The notes beneath the pieces are model-generated. The model was not told the origin of the DNA and searched no databases. It saw only the letters and a program-made list of their open reading frames with translations. Shown here piece after piece: positions 56,601 to 63,651 of a stretch of 64,000 nucleotides of DNA. The DNA is from Alteromonas sp. a30 (GTDB lineage Bacteria; Pseudomonadota; Gammaproteobacteria; Enterobacterales; Alteromonadaceae). Both the position numbers and the translations under genes were made by a program. The DNA is taken from assembly GCF_026788005.1 (NCBI RefSeq), contig NZ_JABEPE010000005.1, positions 124,001 through 188,000 on the forward strand. Reading direction: 5' to 3'. Within the stretch, counting starts at the first letter, position 1; every line of letters starts with the position of its first letter.

Positions 56601-57993
56601 TGCGCATTTTGCCATGGTTGATTTGTCTCAACCGCAATTACAGCAGTTAGTACAACAAGTGAAAACCGCACAGCGCCGCTTGAGCATGTCGATAACCAAT
56701 CAACCTGTGGAAATGGATTACGCGATTAGTCCGTTCCAGAAAATGTATTTGAAAACCGACAACCGCGTGTCTTTATACCAAATTGAATTGGATGAAATTC
56801 CAGACCGCGAATTGCTCAATCAAGCCTTTGTGGATGTGGTACGTCGTCAAGGCTTAATGCGCAGTAGTTTGCAGCGTAACTTCATGAATAAGCACCGTTG
56901 GTTACAGCATCAAACACCATCGTCATTAGCCTTGCCATACTTGGATTTATCACATCTTTGCCTTGAAGCGCGCGAGCAAGTCATTGAAGCGTTAATGGCA
57001 GCGGAATACGAGTCCGATTTCGATAGCGAAAACGGCATCATGTTCCACGTTGTCTTGATTAGGCATCAGCTAAACCAATGCACCTTACTGTTTAATTTGG
57101 ATCACTCCATTTTCGACAACATGAGTGGGCAGGTATTACGCCGCCAATTAGTGAACCGTTACCGCACTTTACGCGCAGGCTCTACTGCATCAATGCCGCC
57201 AGTACGTAGTTTTAATGAATACCTGACACAAATTAACGCTGGTCCGTTGGGCATTACGCCGCAACAAATGATCGAGCTATTCGAACTAGACAAATACGGT
57301 GAAAGCCGCATCGTGGTGGAAAACCACATTGTGGCTAATCGTCAGCCGAAGATATCGCAACTGCAATACAAAGTGCGCTTAGCTGACTGGAATATCGGCG
57401 ACGATGACGAAGTGGCTTTTGAAGTCACACTGTCGTTACTCAGCTACGGCTTAGCCCGTTATTTCAATATCGAACACGTGCCCATGAAGTTGATTTATCA
57501 GGGCCGTAAATACCATGACCTGCCCTTCTTCGATACGTTGGGGCTTTTCGTGGATGTGGTGCCGCTGCTCATTGATACGTCGGGCACGCCATCACAAATG
57601 ATTGAAGGCATGAATAAGAAGATTCAAAGCCTGAATCGTTACAACATTAGCTTCATGAACATGGTGTTAAACCTTGGCATGTTAGTGAAATGGCGTGACG
57701 TTGTGGGTCTGACCAGCCCGAAAAAGCTATCGCAAAAAGATCCGATGATCTTGCTCAACTATGCCGGTAAAGCCGGACAGGAATACCGCAAGATTATCGA
57801 CTTCGCGACTAGCCAGATGCTCGATTCGCCCGGAAAACTGGATTACGCCAGCTTCTATGCGATTGCGACATCAGATGATGAGCACATTGTACTGGATATT
57901 TTATGTAACTTTGAGGCAGATATGTCCCGCTTTACCGAAGTAATGGACGATGCCCTAAAGACCGTATTTTCAGATTCAACACCACTGGAGTAA
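50638..57993 (+). CDS. Terminal PKS: KS-AT-MT-ACP with a condensation-like release domain
   Basis: A 2451-residue protein. KS 5-440 with Cys183 in HTACSTS, common in PKS modules that follow NRPS modules. AT 540-870 with Ser634 in GHSLGEF and HAFH at 752-755 (malonyl type), interrupted at 687-710 by four hexapeptide repeats. About 490 residues follow without a recognised KR signature, perhaps a decayed KR structural part. Methyltransferase 1380-1620 with EVGGGWG at about 1430 and ANVLHAT-like NVVHAT. ACP 1800-1880 with Ser1837. Residues 2010-2445 resemble a condensation domain whose HHxxxDG motif reads DHSIFDN; the second His (2156) is kept. There is no thioesterase domain. Without KR, methylation could be on the alpha-carbon or the enol oxygen; the last domain probably governs release or ring closure. 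Confidence 0.9.
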   Translation: MAIKTHRTGFEVAVIGMAGAFPGASSIDEFWQNLVSGQDCIDVLTDEELLSAGVEPSLLENPNYVRAKGVFPNLDKFDADFFGYTPGDVTMMDPQVRMLHQGVYHALEDAGYANDTQGKKRNIGLFAGASGNFTWELDTFLQATQSAAGQFAALQLNDKDFLATRLAYKLNLHGPAISIHTACSTSLLAVDMACRHIYTGACNMAVAAGVGLTLPSKNGYGYEDGMIKSADGKCRAFSEDANGTIEGNGMAAIVVKSLEDAEADGDHIYAIIRGSAINNDGERKVGYTAPSVEGQAEVIRRALFLAEVEADSISYVEAHGTGTNLGDPVEIEALKKAFRTDKQHFCGIGSLKSNIGHMDTAAGAGSFIKTVLSLQHKTIPPSINITEPNKKIDFSSGPFYLVDETTQWQRLADAENPTDQLPLRAGVSSFGIGGTNVHVILEEAPESQSGEFDKPLHVLSLAAADKDGLSRIQQQLADFLQQHPDTNPADLCWTWHAGRGGLPVRQAIVFNDVATLSESLKSNQYNPELMAKDQLTQARTAFMFPGQGTQYAAMSQQLYHALPEYAAALNSCLESCDAQGLPVRALLLGEANDNSKAQIDQTHMTQVCLFVVEYALAKTLMDYGVKPDVMIGHSLGEFVAATLAGVFTLKDAIATVSLRGKLMQSMDAGAMLAVNCDEATLTPFLEEALSEKEALSEKGAFSEKGGLSEQVNLAAVNGPKQCTVAGTFAGIEAFSQQLSEKDIKNKILNTSHAFHSFMMEPMLQEFGDFVAALPLNAPSMSYYSNVTGELISAEQATDASYWQQHIRQAVRFHQGIAQICSDPTTLLIEVGPGTVLTAFAKQAAGKPIRTISTLASASVKTSANENAANDLQLFAQALGDIQANGVNVDWKVWYGVTEDTPTKRQKLRLPLYPFAQREFPIGRGDIGTLLTSLDLDDSAASTSSAKMTVPTEVAGPHSFTWQKALAPVQQYSEGVQPCLYFQNDNSKPALISAIGGLRVSHVMHGINPELGDLSLGNNKYKADLDSPASIRRLLTLLRRLDDIPDLLVTLTDLSKTPSLTAMQQRASALCKVLKEDYPNQTFTLMLLVQSKSPLDEASEQLVALWQRQLQASLEKINVRVVYVPADTKPALIQAMAKKLEREIFDEQAQNAIIRLTLRDRYSYELAADDHYRVGNLRFNRQNMALLIPQGYPVETLQQRLQLASGAAITPVELSLNKPITPAITQSLEQITAGLRDTQLSWQEHYQLPDLTEAHHLVDEYCMSWLSSFLVATSRLSVGDSVDREMLIQRLDLPEQLHRYADYFIHMLQQDGFLTPAAAETDSTLQTYTLTKALDEVRPADEILKDIQQITHLFDGQLTLLRHAVNSYVKVLNSEIQPIEVLYPDGSNQLIQDTYTGSIQQVEDELIMSLFEDVFKRLISGVNSIRILEVGGGWGMAMRRIMPMMANVGHVEFWFTDVGSTFLADAKQFAMEQGYDNMTFGVFDITKPAKNQGLPEGYFDLIYAYNVVHATKHIGQVATNLEQLLNDHGVFCLLERTNTRRYVDLAWGMADGWWHFDQDERALSPLVSLPRWEEILAAVPFESVATYPRDAATQNRTDVGLIIAQAKSGPERQINQDSIWRNAPSALVTNQFEGRQLDHVLVLDTVLAGYTDAYTHVNGHPHPGWLAYENYFQQASQWLKSQQGHATHVAILSDGQLAEGAFHNDTRWHAADKFRALMASQSEGLTPGNQYLVPFSEALEPADASPLWHHVPSVSDLQHAFAAMDSDWISACVQPAQCSMMRLLESEDAESANAESEDTGVSGGKSDYVTLLVDLMKPLFGLDHISAEDDFFALGGDSLKVAQLTTELEKHGIKIMPNEVFNFPKVSQLASYLHQNYGATSRQVETDEELIAHLQRQLGLQTSIKQYTLLTDAPADTESAHEAPIERDIRVLYLDDKDLTASNHKGQALVDEILALHLDKRLQPDYVFPASKMLNKDGSNSRFQQSEFDAHFAMVDLSQPQLQQLVQQVKTAQRRLSMSITNQPVEMDYAISPFQKMYLKTDNRVSLYQIELDEIPDRELLNQAFVDVVRRQGLMRSSLQRNFMNKHRWLQHQTPSSLALPYLDLSHLCLEAREQVIEALMAAEYESDFDSENGIMFHVVLIRHQLNQCTLLFNLDHSIFDNMSGQVLRRQLVNRYRTLRAGSTASMPPVRSFNEYLTQINAGPLGITPQQMIELFELDKYGESRIVVENHIVANRQPKISQLQYKVRLADWNIGDDDEVAFEVTLSLLSYGLARYFNIEHVPMKLIYQGRKYHDLPFFDTLGLFVDVVPLLIDTSGTPSQMIEGMNKKIQSLNRYNISFMNMVLNLGMLVKWRDVVGLTSPKKLSQKDPMILLNYAGKAGQEYRKIIDFATSQMLDSPGKLDYASFYAIATSDDEHIVLDILCNFEADMSRFTEVMDDALKTVFSDSTPLE
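52696..52767 (+). repeat. 18-bp tandem repeat (4 units) inside the terminal AT domain
   Basis: Units at 52696, 52714, 52732 and 52750; the first two are identical, the other two diverged. They encode EALSEK, EALSEK, GAFSEK, GGLSEQ in frame, a charged insertion between the GHSLG and HAFH parts of the AT. Confidence 0.93.
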
Positions 57994-57995
57994 CC

Positions 57996-58061
57996 ATGAA
58001 ATTAGCAACCTACGGAACCTGTGTTCTGTATCGTCCTATAACAACAACAAACGGAGACTAA
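57996..58061 (+). CDS. Possible 21-residue small protein between PKS and transporter genes
   Basis: ATG at 57996 is preceded by GGAG (overlapping the PKS stop codon) at good spacing. The frame runs 21 codons (MKLATYGTCVLYRPITTTNGD) to TAA at 58059, one base before the permease ATG. Position and spacing on both sides look like translational coupling. The peptide has no known family. It could be a real small protein, a leader that couples translation, or chance. Confidence 0.35.
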   Translation: MKLATYGTCVLYRPITTTNGD

Positions 58062-58062
58062 C

Positions 58063-59319
58063 ATGCTACTTAGCTTGTCAATTAGGAATCTCTTTCGACA
58101 TCGTTGGCGTTTCTTGATCAATATTTTAGTGGTAATGGTCGCCAGTTGTTTGCTTGTCGTTGCCTTAGGGCAAATTGGCGGAATTAATCGAACCTTGACG
58201 CAGAGTGTTACTAACACCTTAACTGGTCATTTAGTGATTAAACCTGAGTCTGCTCCGGTAGATTTCTTCCAATTTACCTCATCGAAAAAGTTACCCGTGA
58301 TTGCCACTGATGATGTCGGCAAGGTGTTATCGTCAATTAAAAGCCAGCCTTTCGTTGAGGCGGCATCGGAACGCGTCCGTTTTGGTTCACTCATTGGTGA
58401 TGATAACCAATCTGAACCCGCCATGATCATTGCGGTTAACCCAGAAACGGAAGGCTTGGTATGTACCGACTTAACCGACATTATTGCGCCACTTAAAAAT
58501 GGTGAAAATGCGGCTATTTCGAGCTATTTGTCCAAGAAAACGCGTTTGAGCAAAGGCGAAAGTATTGTGGTATTTAGTGAGACGCCAAACGATTCATTTA
58601 ATGCGGCGGAATACACCTTAGCGGATATTGTGAATACCCCTGTACTCATCGATGAATTCATCAACAATGTGTTCTTTATTAACATCGATACTGCACATGA
58701 GTTGCTGTATTTGGATGGTGAAGCCACGGAAATTGTGGTGCGCGTTAAGCCAGAATTCCAAGACAAAGAAACCATTGGCGCACTGGCAAAGCAATTAAAT
58801 GCAAGCTTAGCGAACGACTTCCCAGAGTTAAAAGCTTATGCCTATTTCGAAGTGGAAACCTCAATAGAAAATATTTCCGTTATTGCAGAAGGTATGGGTG
58901 TCATTCAGGTGGGCACCATTATCCTAGTTATGCTGGTGACGGTGCTTATCTTAACCAGCATTACCTTGCATGAGCGTCGCTTTGAAATCGGCACGTTAAT
59001 GTCGATTGGAATGACGCCGGGCAAACTAACCACCATGTTTATGCTGGAGGTGTTCTTGAAAGTTGTGATTGGTTATCTCGTTGGCTTCTTACTGGGCGTC
59101 GCCATTCTTTCAGGCATTAACCTTGCCGGTGGTATTCAAGCTGCGAACCAAGTTGACCAATATATTTATGGCGGAAAAGTGATGTTCCCTGTCATTAATA
59201 TTAGCGGCAGCTTATTAGGTGGTTTGCTCGTGATTGGTGTGTCGATGCTTGTCACATGGACCACTTGTCATAAGGCCGGACGTCAAAATCTGGTTTCACT
59301 TCTTAGTAACAAGAAATAA
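58063..59319 (+). CDS. LolC/E- or MacB-type ABC transporter permease, first of two
   Basis: A 418-residue membrane protein with one N-terminal transmembrane helix (about 18-38), a large extracytoplasmic domain (about 45-280) and three C-terminal helices (about 285-305, 335-360, 380-405). This is the FtsX/MacB_PCD topology of LolC, LolE and MacB, which move substrates out of the periplasmic leaflet rather than across the membrane. GGAG precedes the ATG. It is followed by a second permease and an ATPase, giving a complete heterodimeric transporter. Its place in the operon suggests it handles the lipopeptide product. Confidence 0.88.
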   Translation: MLLSLSIRNLFRHRWRFLINILVVMVASCLLVVALGQIGGINRTLTQSVTNTLTGHLVIKPESAPVDFFQFTSSKKLPVIATDDVGKVLSSIKSQPFVEAASERVRFGSLIGDDNQSEPAMIIAVNPETEGLVCTDLTDIIAPLKNGENAAISSYLSKKTRLSKGESIVVFSETPNDSFNAAEYTLADIVNTPVLIDEFINNVFFINIDTAHELLYLDGEATEIVVRVKPEFQDKETIGALAKQLNASLANDFPELKAYAYFEVETSIENISVIAEGMGVIQVGTIILVMLVTVLILTSITLHERRFEIGTLMSIGMTPGKLTTMFMLEVFLKVVIGYLVGFLLGVAILSGINLAGGIQAANQVDQYIYGGKVMFPVINISGSLLGGLLVIGVSMLVTWTTCHKAGRQNLVSLLSNKK

Positions 59320-59337
59320 GCAACGAGGACACTATTC

Positions 59338-60591
59338 ATGAATGCTATTTGGTCCCTGGTTTTTAAAAGCCTACTCCGAAACGGAGGCCGTAACTTGTTG
59401 CAAGCGGGTTTGATCTTCTTCGCTGCGTTTGTCATGGCATATTTTGCCCAGTTCTTAGCCGGCGTTACCCGTAACTTTACCGATAATCTTGTTGAACTTG
59501 CGACGGGGGAAATTTACGTTTCATCCACAATCAACAAAGAAATTGATCAAAACGTGTTTGACCGCGAATACAAATATTTGCGCGTACCAGCTCCATTTTT
59601 AAACGAAGTTAGCAAATTAGAAGGGGTGGAAACCATTCATCCACGCATCGATTTGCCTGTACGTTTGAATCTACCGGATGACACCGTGACCTTTAAAATG
59701 GCGGCGTTTAATCCTGAAAATGAGCCTCGTTTAGTCAACAACTTCTCCATCACCGAAGGTCGTATGGTGGAAAACGACGCGTTTGAAATTATCGTGCCAC
59801 AAGATTTAGCGCGTCGTCACAATATTAACGTGGGCGACTCCATTCCGCTGTTAGCAGGCACGGTAAATCGTCGTGTGAACTTGGTGCAGTACACTGTGGT
59901 TGGGAAATTCCTCACTAACAGTTTGTCGGCATGGTTTAACAACTACGTTTACACCAGCTTGCAACCTGCCCGAGTGTTACTCGACGACGAAAACGTGATG
60001 ACGCGCCTTAACATTCACCTTGTTGAAGACGCTGAACGCGAGGTGTTGATGCCGCAAGTTAACGCTTTGGTTGCTCAGTATTTAGATAACGACAGCAATC
60101 CCGAATTAGATGCCACATGGTGGGAAGATGGTGCTGAATTCTTTAGCTCTTTGGTATTTGGTATTGAAGCTGGCTTCTTTATCATTGTGGGTATCATTAT
60201 GACCATTTTAGGTTGTAGTATGGGTTTTGCCACTGTGATGACGGTCATCGAGCGTACCAAAGAAATCGCTACATACGGCGCATTAGGCGCACCGCCTAAA
60301 ATGATCCGTAAAATCTTCATGATGGAGAACGTGTTGTTGTCCGACCTTTCTTCACTGGCAGGTATTGGTATTGCGGTTATCGCTTACTTGCTAACGGTAG
60401 ATGTGGGAATTCCCATTAATAATCCGCAATTTGAAGCCTTTATTGGTGCCTCGCATTTCTACCCGGCGCTGGATATTGGTGGCTTCATCTTGCCCTTTAT
60501 TATCTGCAAATTAGTGACGGCACAAGTGAGCTTTTTCATTGTCACCAGTGCCGCCAAGAAACCTATTACTGAAGCCATTGCTGACCGATAG
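59338..60591 (+). CDS. LolC/E- or MacB-type ABC transporter permease, second of two
   Basis: A 417-residue paralogue-like partner with the same topology: N-terminal helix about 18-40, periplasmic domain to about 275, then three helices, the first in FIIVGIIMTILGCSMGFATV (about 280-300). The cytoplasmic loop after that helix (ERTKEIATYGALGAPPKMI) is the coupling segment seen in FtsX-like permeases. A GAGG ribosome-binding site lies before the ATG. It is expected to pair with the preceding permease and the ATPase that follows. Confidence 0.88.
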   Translation: MNAIWSLVFKSLLRNGGRNLLQAGLIFFAAFVMAYFAQFLAGVTRNFTDNLVELATGEIYVSSTINKEIDQNVFDREYKYLRVPAPFLNEVSKLEGVETIHPRIDLPVRLNLPDDTVTFKMAAFNPENEPRLVNNFSITEGRMVENDAFEIIVPQDLARRHNINVGDSIPLLAGTVNRRVNLVQYTVVGKFLTNSLSAWFNNYVYTSLQPARVLLDDENVMTRLNIHLVEDAEREVLMPQVNALVAQYLDNDSNPELDATWWEDGAEFFSSLVFGIEAGFFIIVGIIMTILGCSMGFATVMTVIERTKEIATYGALGAPPKMIRKIFMMENVLLSDLSSLAGIGIAVIAYLLTVDVGIPINNPQFEAFIGASHFYPALDIGGFILPFIICKLVTAQVSFFIVTSAAKKPITEAIADR

Positions 60592-60625
60592 TCAGTGCAG
60601 CAGAAAAGCATTTTCGGAGAAAATC

Positions 60626-61405
60626 ATGGAAATCAAACTTACTAACGTCAGCAAAGAATACGACTTGGGTGCAACCAAAGTAAAAGCCCTTAAAGACATC
60701 AATTTCACAGTCGATTCGCATGACTTCATTACCATCGCAGGCCCATCCGGCAGCGGTAAAACCACTATTTTGAACATGTTGGGTTGTTTGGATACGCCCA
60801 CATCTGGCATCGTGACTTTTGATGGTGTGGATTCCAGCAAATTAGACTTAAAACAACAGGCATTACTCAGAAACGAGAAGATTGGCATCATTTTCCAGTC
60901 ATTTAACTTAGTGCCTGTACTCAGTGTGTATGAAAACATTGAATTGCCCACCTTAATTGGTGAGAAGCCACAAAAACGCAAAGACACCAAAGATTGGATC
61001 ATGCATTTGATTGAATCCGTTGGCTTAGGCGACCGCGTGAACCACAAACCAGAAGAGCTTTCTGGTGGTCAACGTCAACGTGTTGCCATTGCCCGCGCTT
61101 TGGTGAATCGCCCACAATTGGTATTAGCTGATGAGCCAACTGCCAACTTGGACTCGGTAACATCAATGCGTATTTTGGAACTCATGCGCGAGTTGAACCG
61201 TAACGAAAACACCGCGTTCGTATTTTCTACCCACGATCCAGACATCATCGAACATTGTGACACGGTTGTTCGCATGCGTGACGGTGCGATTTTGTCTGAG
61301 GAAGATGTTCATCAGCGCAAAGATGTCAGCCAAACCACCATTGTGGATGGTATCGCACAGGTGCCGGAATCGGATTCCGAGAATAAGGAGGAAAATCATG
61401 CGTAA
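60626..61405 (+). CDS. LolD/MacB-type ABC transporter ATP-binding protein
   Basis: The ATG at 60626 (MEIKLTNVSKEY) follows a GGAGA site; an open frame extends upstream but lacks a better start and overlaps the permease gene. The 259-residue ATPase has Walker A GPSGSGKTT, Q-loop IIFQSFNLVPVL, signature LSGGQRQRVAIARAL, Walker B LVLADEPTANLD and the H-loop in STHDPDI. This is the LolD/MacB/FtsE subfamily that drives mechanotransmission-type transporters. Its last 8 bases overlap the next gene. Confidence 0.94.
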   Translation: MEIKLTNVSKEYDLGATKVKALKDINFTVDSHDFITIAGPSGSGKTTILNMLGCLDTPTSGIVTFDGVDSSKLDLKQQALLRNEKIGIIFQSFNLVPVLSVYENIELPTLIGEKPQKRKDTKDWIMHLIESVGLGDRVNHKPEELSGGQRQRVAIARALVNRPQLVLADEPTANLDSVTSMRILELMRELNRNENTAFVFSTHDPDIIEHCDTVVRMRDGAILSEEDVHQRKDVSQTTIVDGIAQVPESDSENKEENHA

Positions 61406-62243
61406 ATCCCTATCAGCTATTGCTTTATCGCTGGTATTCGCTTTAAACCCAAGCTACGCACAGCAAGCAGATGCCGCGCAAACTGCGACTCATGAAGCAA
61501 GCTCGTCAATGGCAGAAAAGCAGGACATGAGCTCGGAGAGCATGGGCGCCAAAGAAACGGCGGTGGTCTCAGAGGAAGTGCGCGAGTTGTTCCACAGTTT
61601 AGAGAAAAACAGCTTCCCACCTTCGGCAATTGCCACTATGAGCCTAGCCAGTTTTAAGGGCGAGAAAGAATCGAAAAGCTTGTCGATGGAGTTTTTCGCT
61701 AAAGGCGATAACGTGCTTATCGAAATCCTGTCGCCTCGCGTAGATAAAGGCAAATACATTCTTAAATCTTCCGAAGATTTATGGATGTACTTTAGCAAAA
61801 TCAATCGTTCGATTCGTATTGCCGCGCGCGATAGTTTTATGGGAACCGATGCGAATAACTACGACTTGCTTGAGCTCAATTTGGTAGACGATTACGACAT
61901 CGTATCGCACACCGATGAAATGCTAGATGGTAAGCCGGTTATTCGCGCCGAGTTACGTGCGCGTCCTGATACCGAAGGTTATTCACGAATCGTGAGTTAC
62001 ATTGACCCCATCAACAAAACCATCATTCGTAATGACTGCTTTGCGATTTCCGACACCATGATTAAATCCATTGCGTATTTTGATCATCAAATGGTAGGAG
62101 ATTACAAAGTACCGATGAAGACCACTATCCAAAACCATTTGGAGAAAGGTCGCCACAGCGTGATGACATTCGACTCGGTTAACGCGTCTGACGACATTGA
62201 AGAGTTTATGTTCAGTTTAGGTTACCTCGAATCATTGGAATAA
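61398..62243 (+). CDS. LolA-like periplasmic outer-membrane lipoprotein-sorting family protein
   Basis: The ATG at 61398 is chosen for its strong AAGGAGG site and because it opens a signal peptide (MRKSLSAIALSLVFALNPSYA). The 281-residue product has the LolA-like unclosed beta-barrel fold pattern of COG2834, including EILSPRVDKGKYILK, LWMYFSKINRSIRIA and DSFMGTDANNYDLL. Such proteins bind acyl chains and carry lipidated cargo through the periplasm. Encoded directly after a LolCDE-like transporter and before an outer-membrane barrel, it may shuttle the lipopeptide across the periplasm. Confidence 0.88.
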   Translation: MRKSLSAIALSLVFALNPSYAQQADAAQTATHEASSSMAEKQDMSSESMGAKETAVVSEEVRELFHSLEKNSFPPSAIATMSLASFKGEKESKSLSMEFFAKGDNVLIEILSPRVDKGKYILKSSEDLWMYFSKINRSIRIAARDSFMGTDANNYDLLELNLVDDYDIVSHTDEMLDGKPVIRAELRARPDTEGYSRIVSYIDPINKTIIRNDCFAISDTMIKSIAYFDHQMVGDYKVPMKTTIQNHLEKGRHSVMTFDSVNASDDIEEFMFSLGYLESLE

Positions 62244-62244
62244 C

Positions 62245-63618
62245 ATGGGACATAACGTAATTCAAAACTCCCGCCGCTTAGGTCAAACATTGTGCTCGCT
62301 GGTTCTTACCAGCGCAGCCCTTGTGAGCCTAAGCGCAAATGCATTACCTCGCCCGGGAGCAGGTGTACGGGTGGATGCCGAGCTAAACCTTAACTTCGGC
62401 ACGGAAAACGTGAACAGCGACAGCATATTCCTTACTGATAAGGACGGCTTTAATACGGTCAACGAAATTATTGGCACCAAAATTAAAATACGCCCAGATC
62501 GCAAGACCACCTACATTTTCGACGCTTACATGCTGAAATTCGATGATGGCGTATTTAATACCGATGGCAGCTTTCACACTGAAAGCGAATATGATGTCAC
62601 CTATAACCAGCTTTTTGTGGCGCATCGTTTTGCTGGCAATATGAAAGTTACCGTAGGTCGACAACGCATATTATGGGGGCATGGTTTAGCTTATGTTCCC
62701 TCTGACTTCATTAATCCACCGCTTGATCCTAGCGGCTTGGATTTAACCAACGCCAAAGGCGTAGATTCTGTTTCATTAGATTGGTTCACCGCTGGCAATA
62801 GCTATACGCTTTTGCTAAATCTCGATAACAGTGCAGAACGCACTGGCATTGGTGCAAAATGGACCAATAACACCATTGATGGCTTCGACTTCAACGTGGT
62901 GTACTACAATTCCGAAGAAACCGGTAACGCCGCTGCGATTTCCTTTTCCGGCGACCCTTTAGTCTTTACCGGAGAGAGCAAAGGTGAACTGTCCACCACC
63001 GTGAATATCGCCATGCGCGAGCGCTCTCAGTATGCACGCCCGACGACACAAACCTTCGTTGGCGATGCTTTTAGCGATCCGACAGGCATGGGCGCTATTA
63101 GTAATAGCATCACCTACCCCGCACCGGGCGAAGTCAAAGACGACAAAGGCAATTGGCTGACCTACTTAGTTGGCATGAGCTACGAATTGCTCGAGAGCCA
63201 CTTAACCTTTAGAGGTGAGTATTACTATATTCAAGACGCCTACAGCAAAGACACTTTGCGTGACATTTACGGCGCATTAGACGACCCCGCATCACCGCAA
63301 GGCTTGTTGTCGGCTAACTGGCTCAACTCCCTTGCTTACGGGCGTAACCAGCATCGCTATTTTGCCTTTACCTTAAGTCAGGATGCCCTTACAGAAGGCT
63401 CAGGCAATCAATTCACCGATAACTTCGGTTATAGCGTCAGTCTGACTCGCGGTTTAGAAGACCATTCTACCCTCGGCTCTATTAATCTAAATTCTCGTTA
63501 TTTTGAAAACGCAGAAATCACCTTAGACATTCTTTTACCCTTTGGTGATGATGACAGTGAGTTTGGCAGTATGTCTTTTAATTGGCGTGCGGATATTGGC
63601 GTCAACATCAGCTTTTAA
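62245..63618 (+). CDS. Predicted outer-membrane beta-barrel protein
   Basis: A 457-residue protein with an N-terminal signal peptide ending around SANA (residue 35). The mature part has alternating hydrophobic/polar strands, many Tyr and Asn turns, and ends in VNISF with a terminal Phe, the usual insertion signal of outer-membrane proteins. The WGHGLAYVPSDFINPP segment recalls DUF1302-like/alginate-porin-like families. One base separates it from the LolA-like gene, so they are coupled. It plausibly supplies the outer-membrane step of the export route; an unrelated porin role is possible. Confidence 0.8.
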   Translation: MGHNVIQNSRRLGQTLCSLVLTSAALVSLSANALPRPGAGVRVDAELNLNFGTENVNSDSIFLTDKDGFNTVNEIIGTKIKIRPDRKTTYIFDAYMLKFDDGVFNTDGSFHTESEYDVTYNQLFVAHRFAGNMKVTVGRQRILWGHGLAYVPSDFINPPLDPSGLDLTNAKGVDSVSLDWFTAGNSYTLLLNLDNSAERTGIGAKWTNNTIDGFDFNVVYYNSEETGNAAAISFSGDPLVFTGESKGELSTTVNIAMRERSQYARPTTQTFVGDAFSDPTGMGAISNSITYPAPGEVKDDKGNWLTYLVGMSYELLESHLTFRGEYYYIQDAYSKDTLRDIYGALDDPASPQGLLSANWLNSLAYGRNQHRYFAFTLSQDALTEGSGNQFTDNFGYSVSLTRGLEDHSTLGSINLNSRYFENAEITLDILLPFGDDDSEFGSMSFNWRADIGVNISF

Positions 63619-63651
63619 TGCGTAAATTAATAACAGGAAGAATAGCGTTCA

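Noticed and set aside
60539-60625. Earlier start for the ABC ATPase gene inside the permease gene
   Set aside because: It would overlap 53 bases of the permease and add a non-homologous leader; the ATG at 60626 has a GGAGA site and a family-typical N-terminus.
61257-61397. Earlier start for the LolA-like gene
   Set aside because: The extension overlaps the ATPase gene and would bury the signal peptide; the ATG at 61398 has a strong AAGGAGG site.
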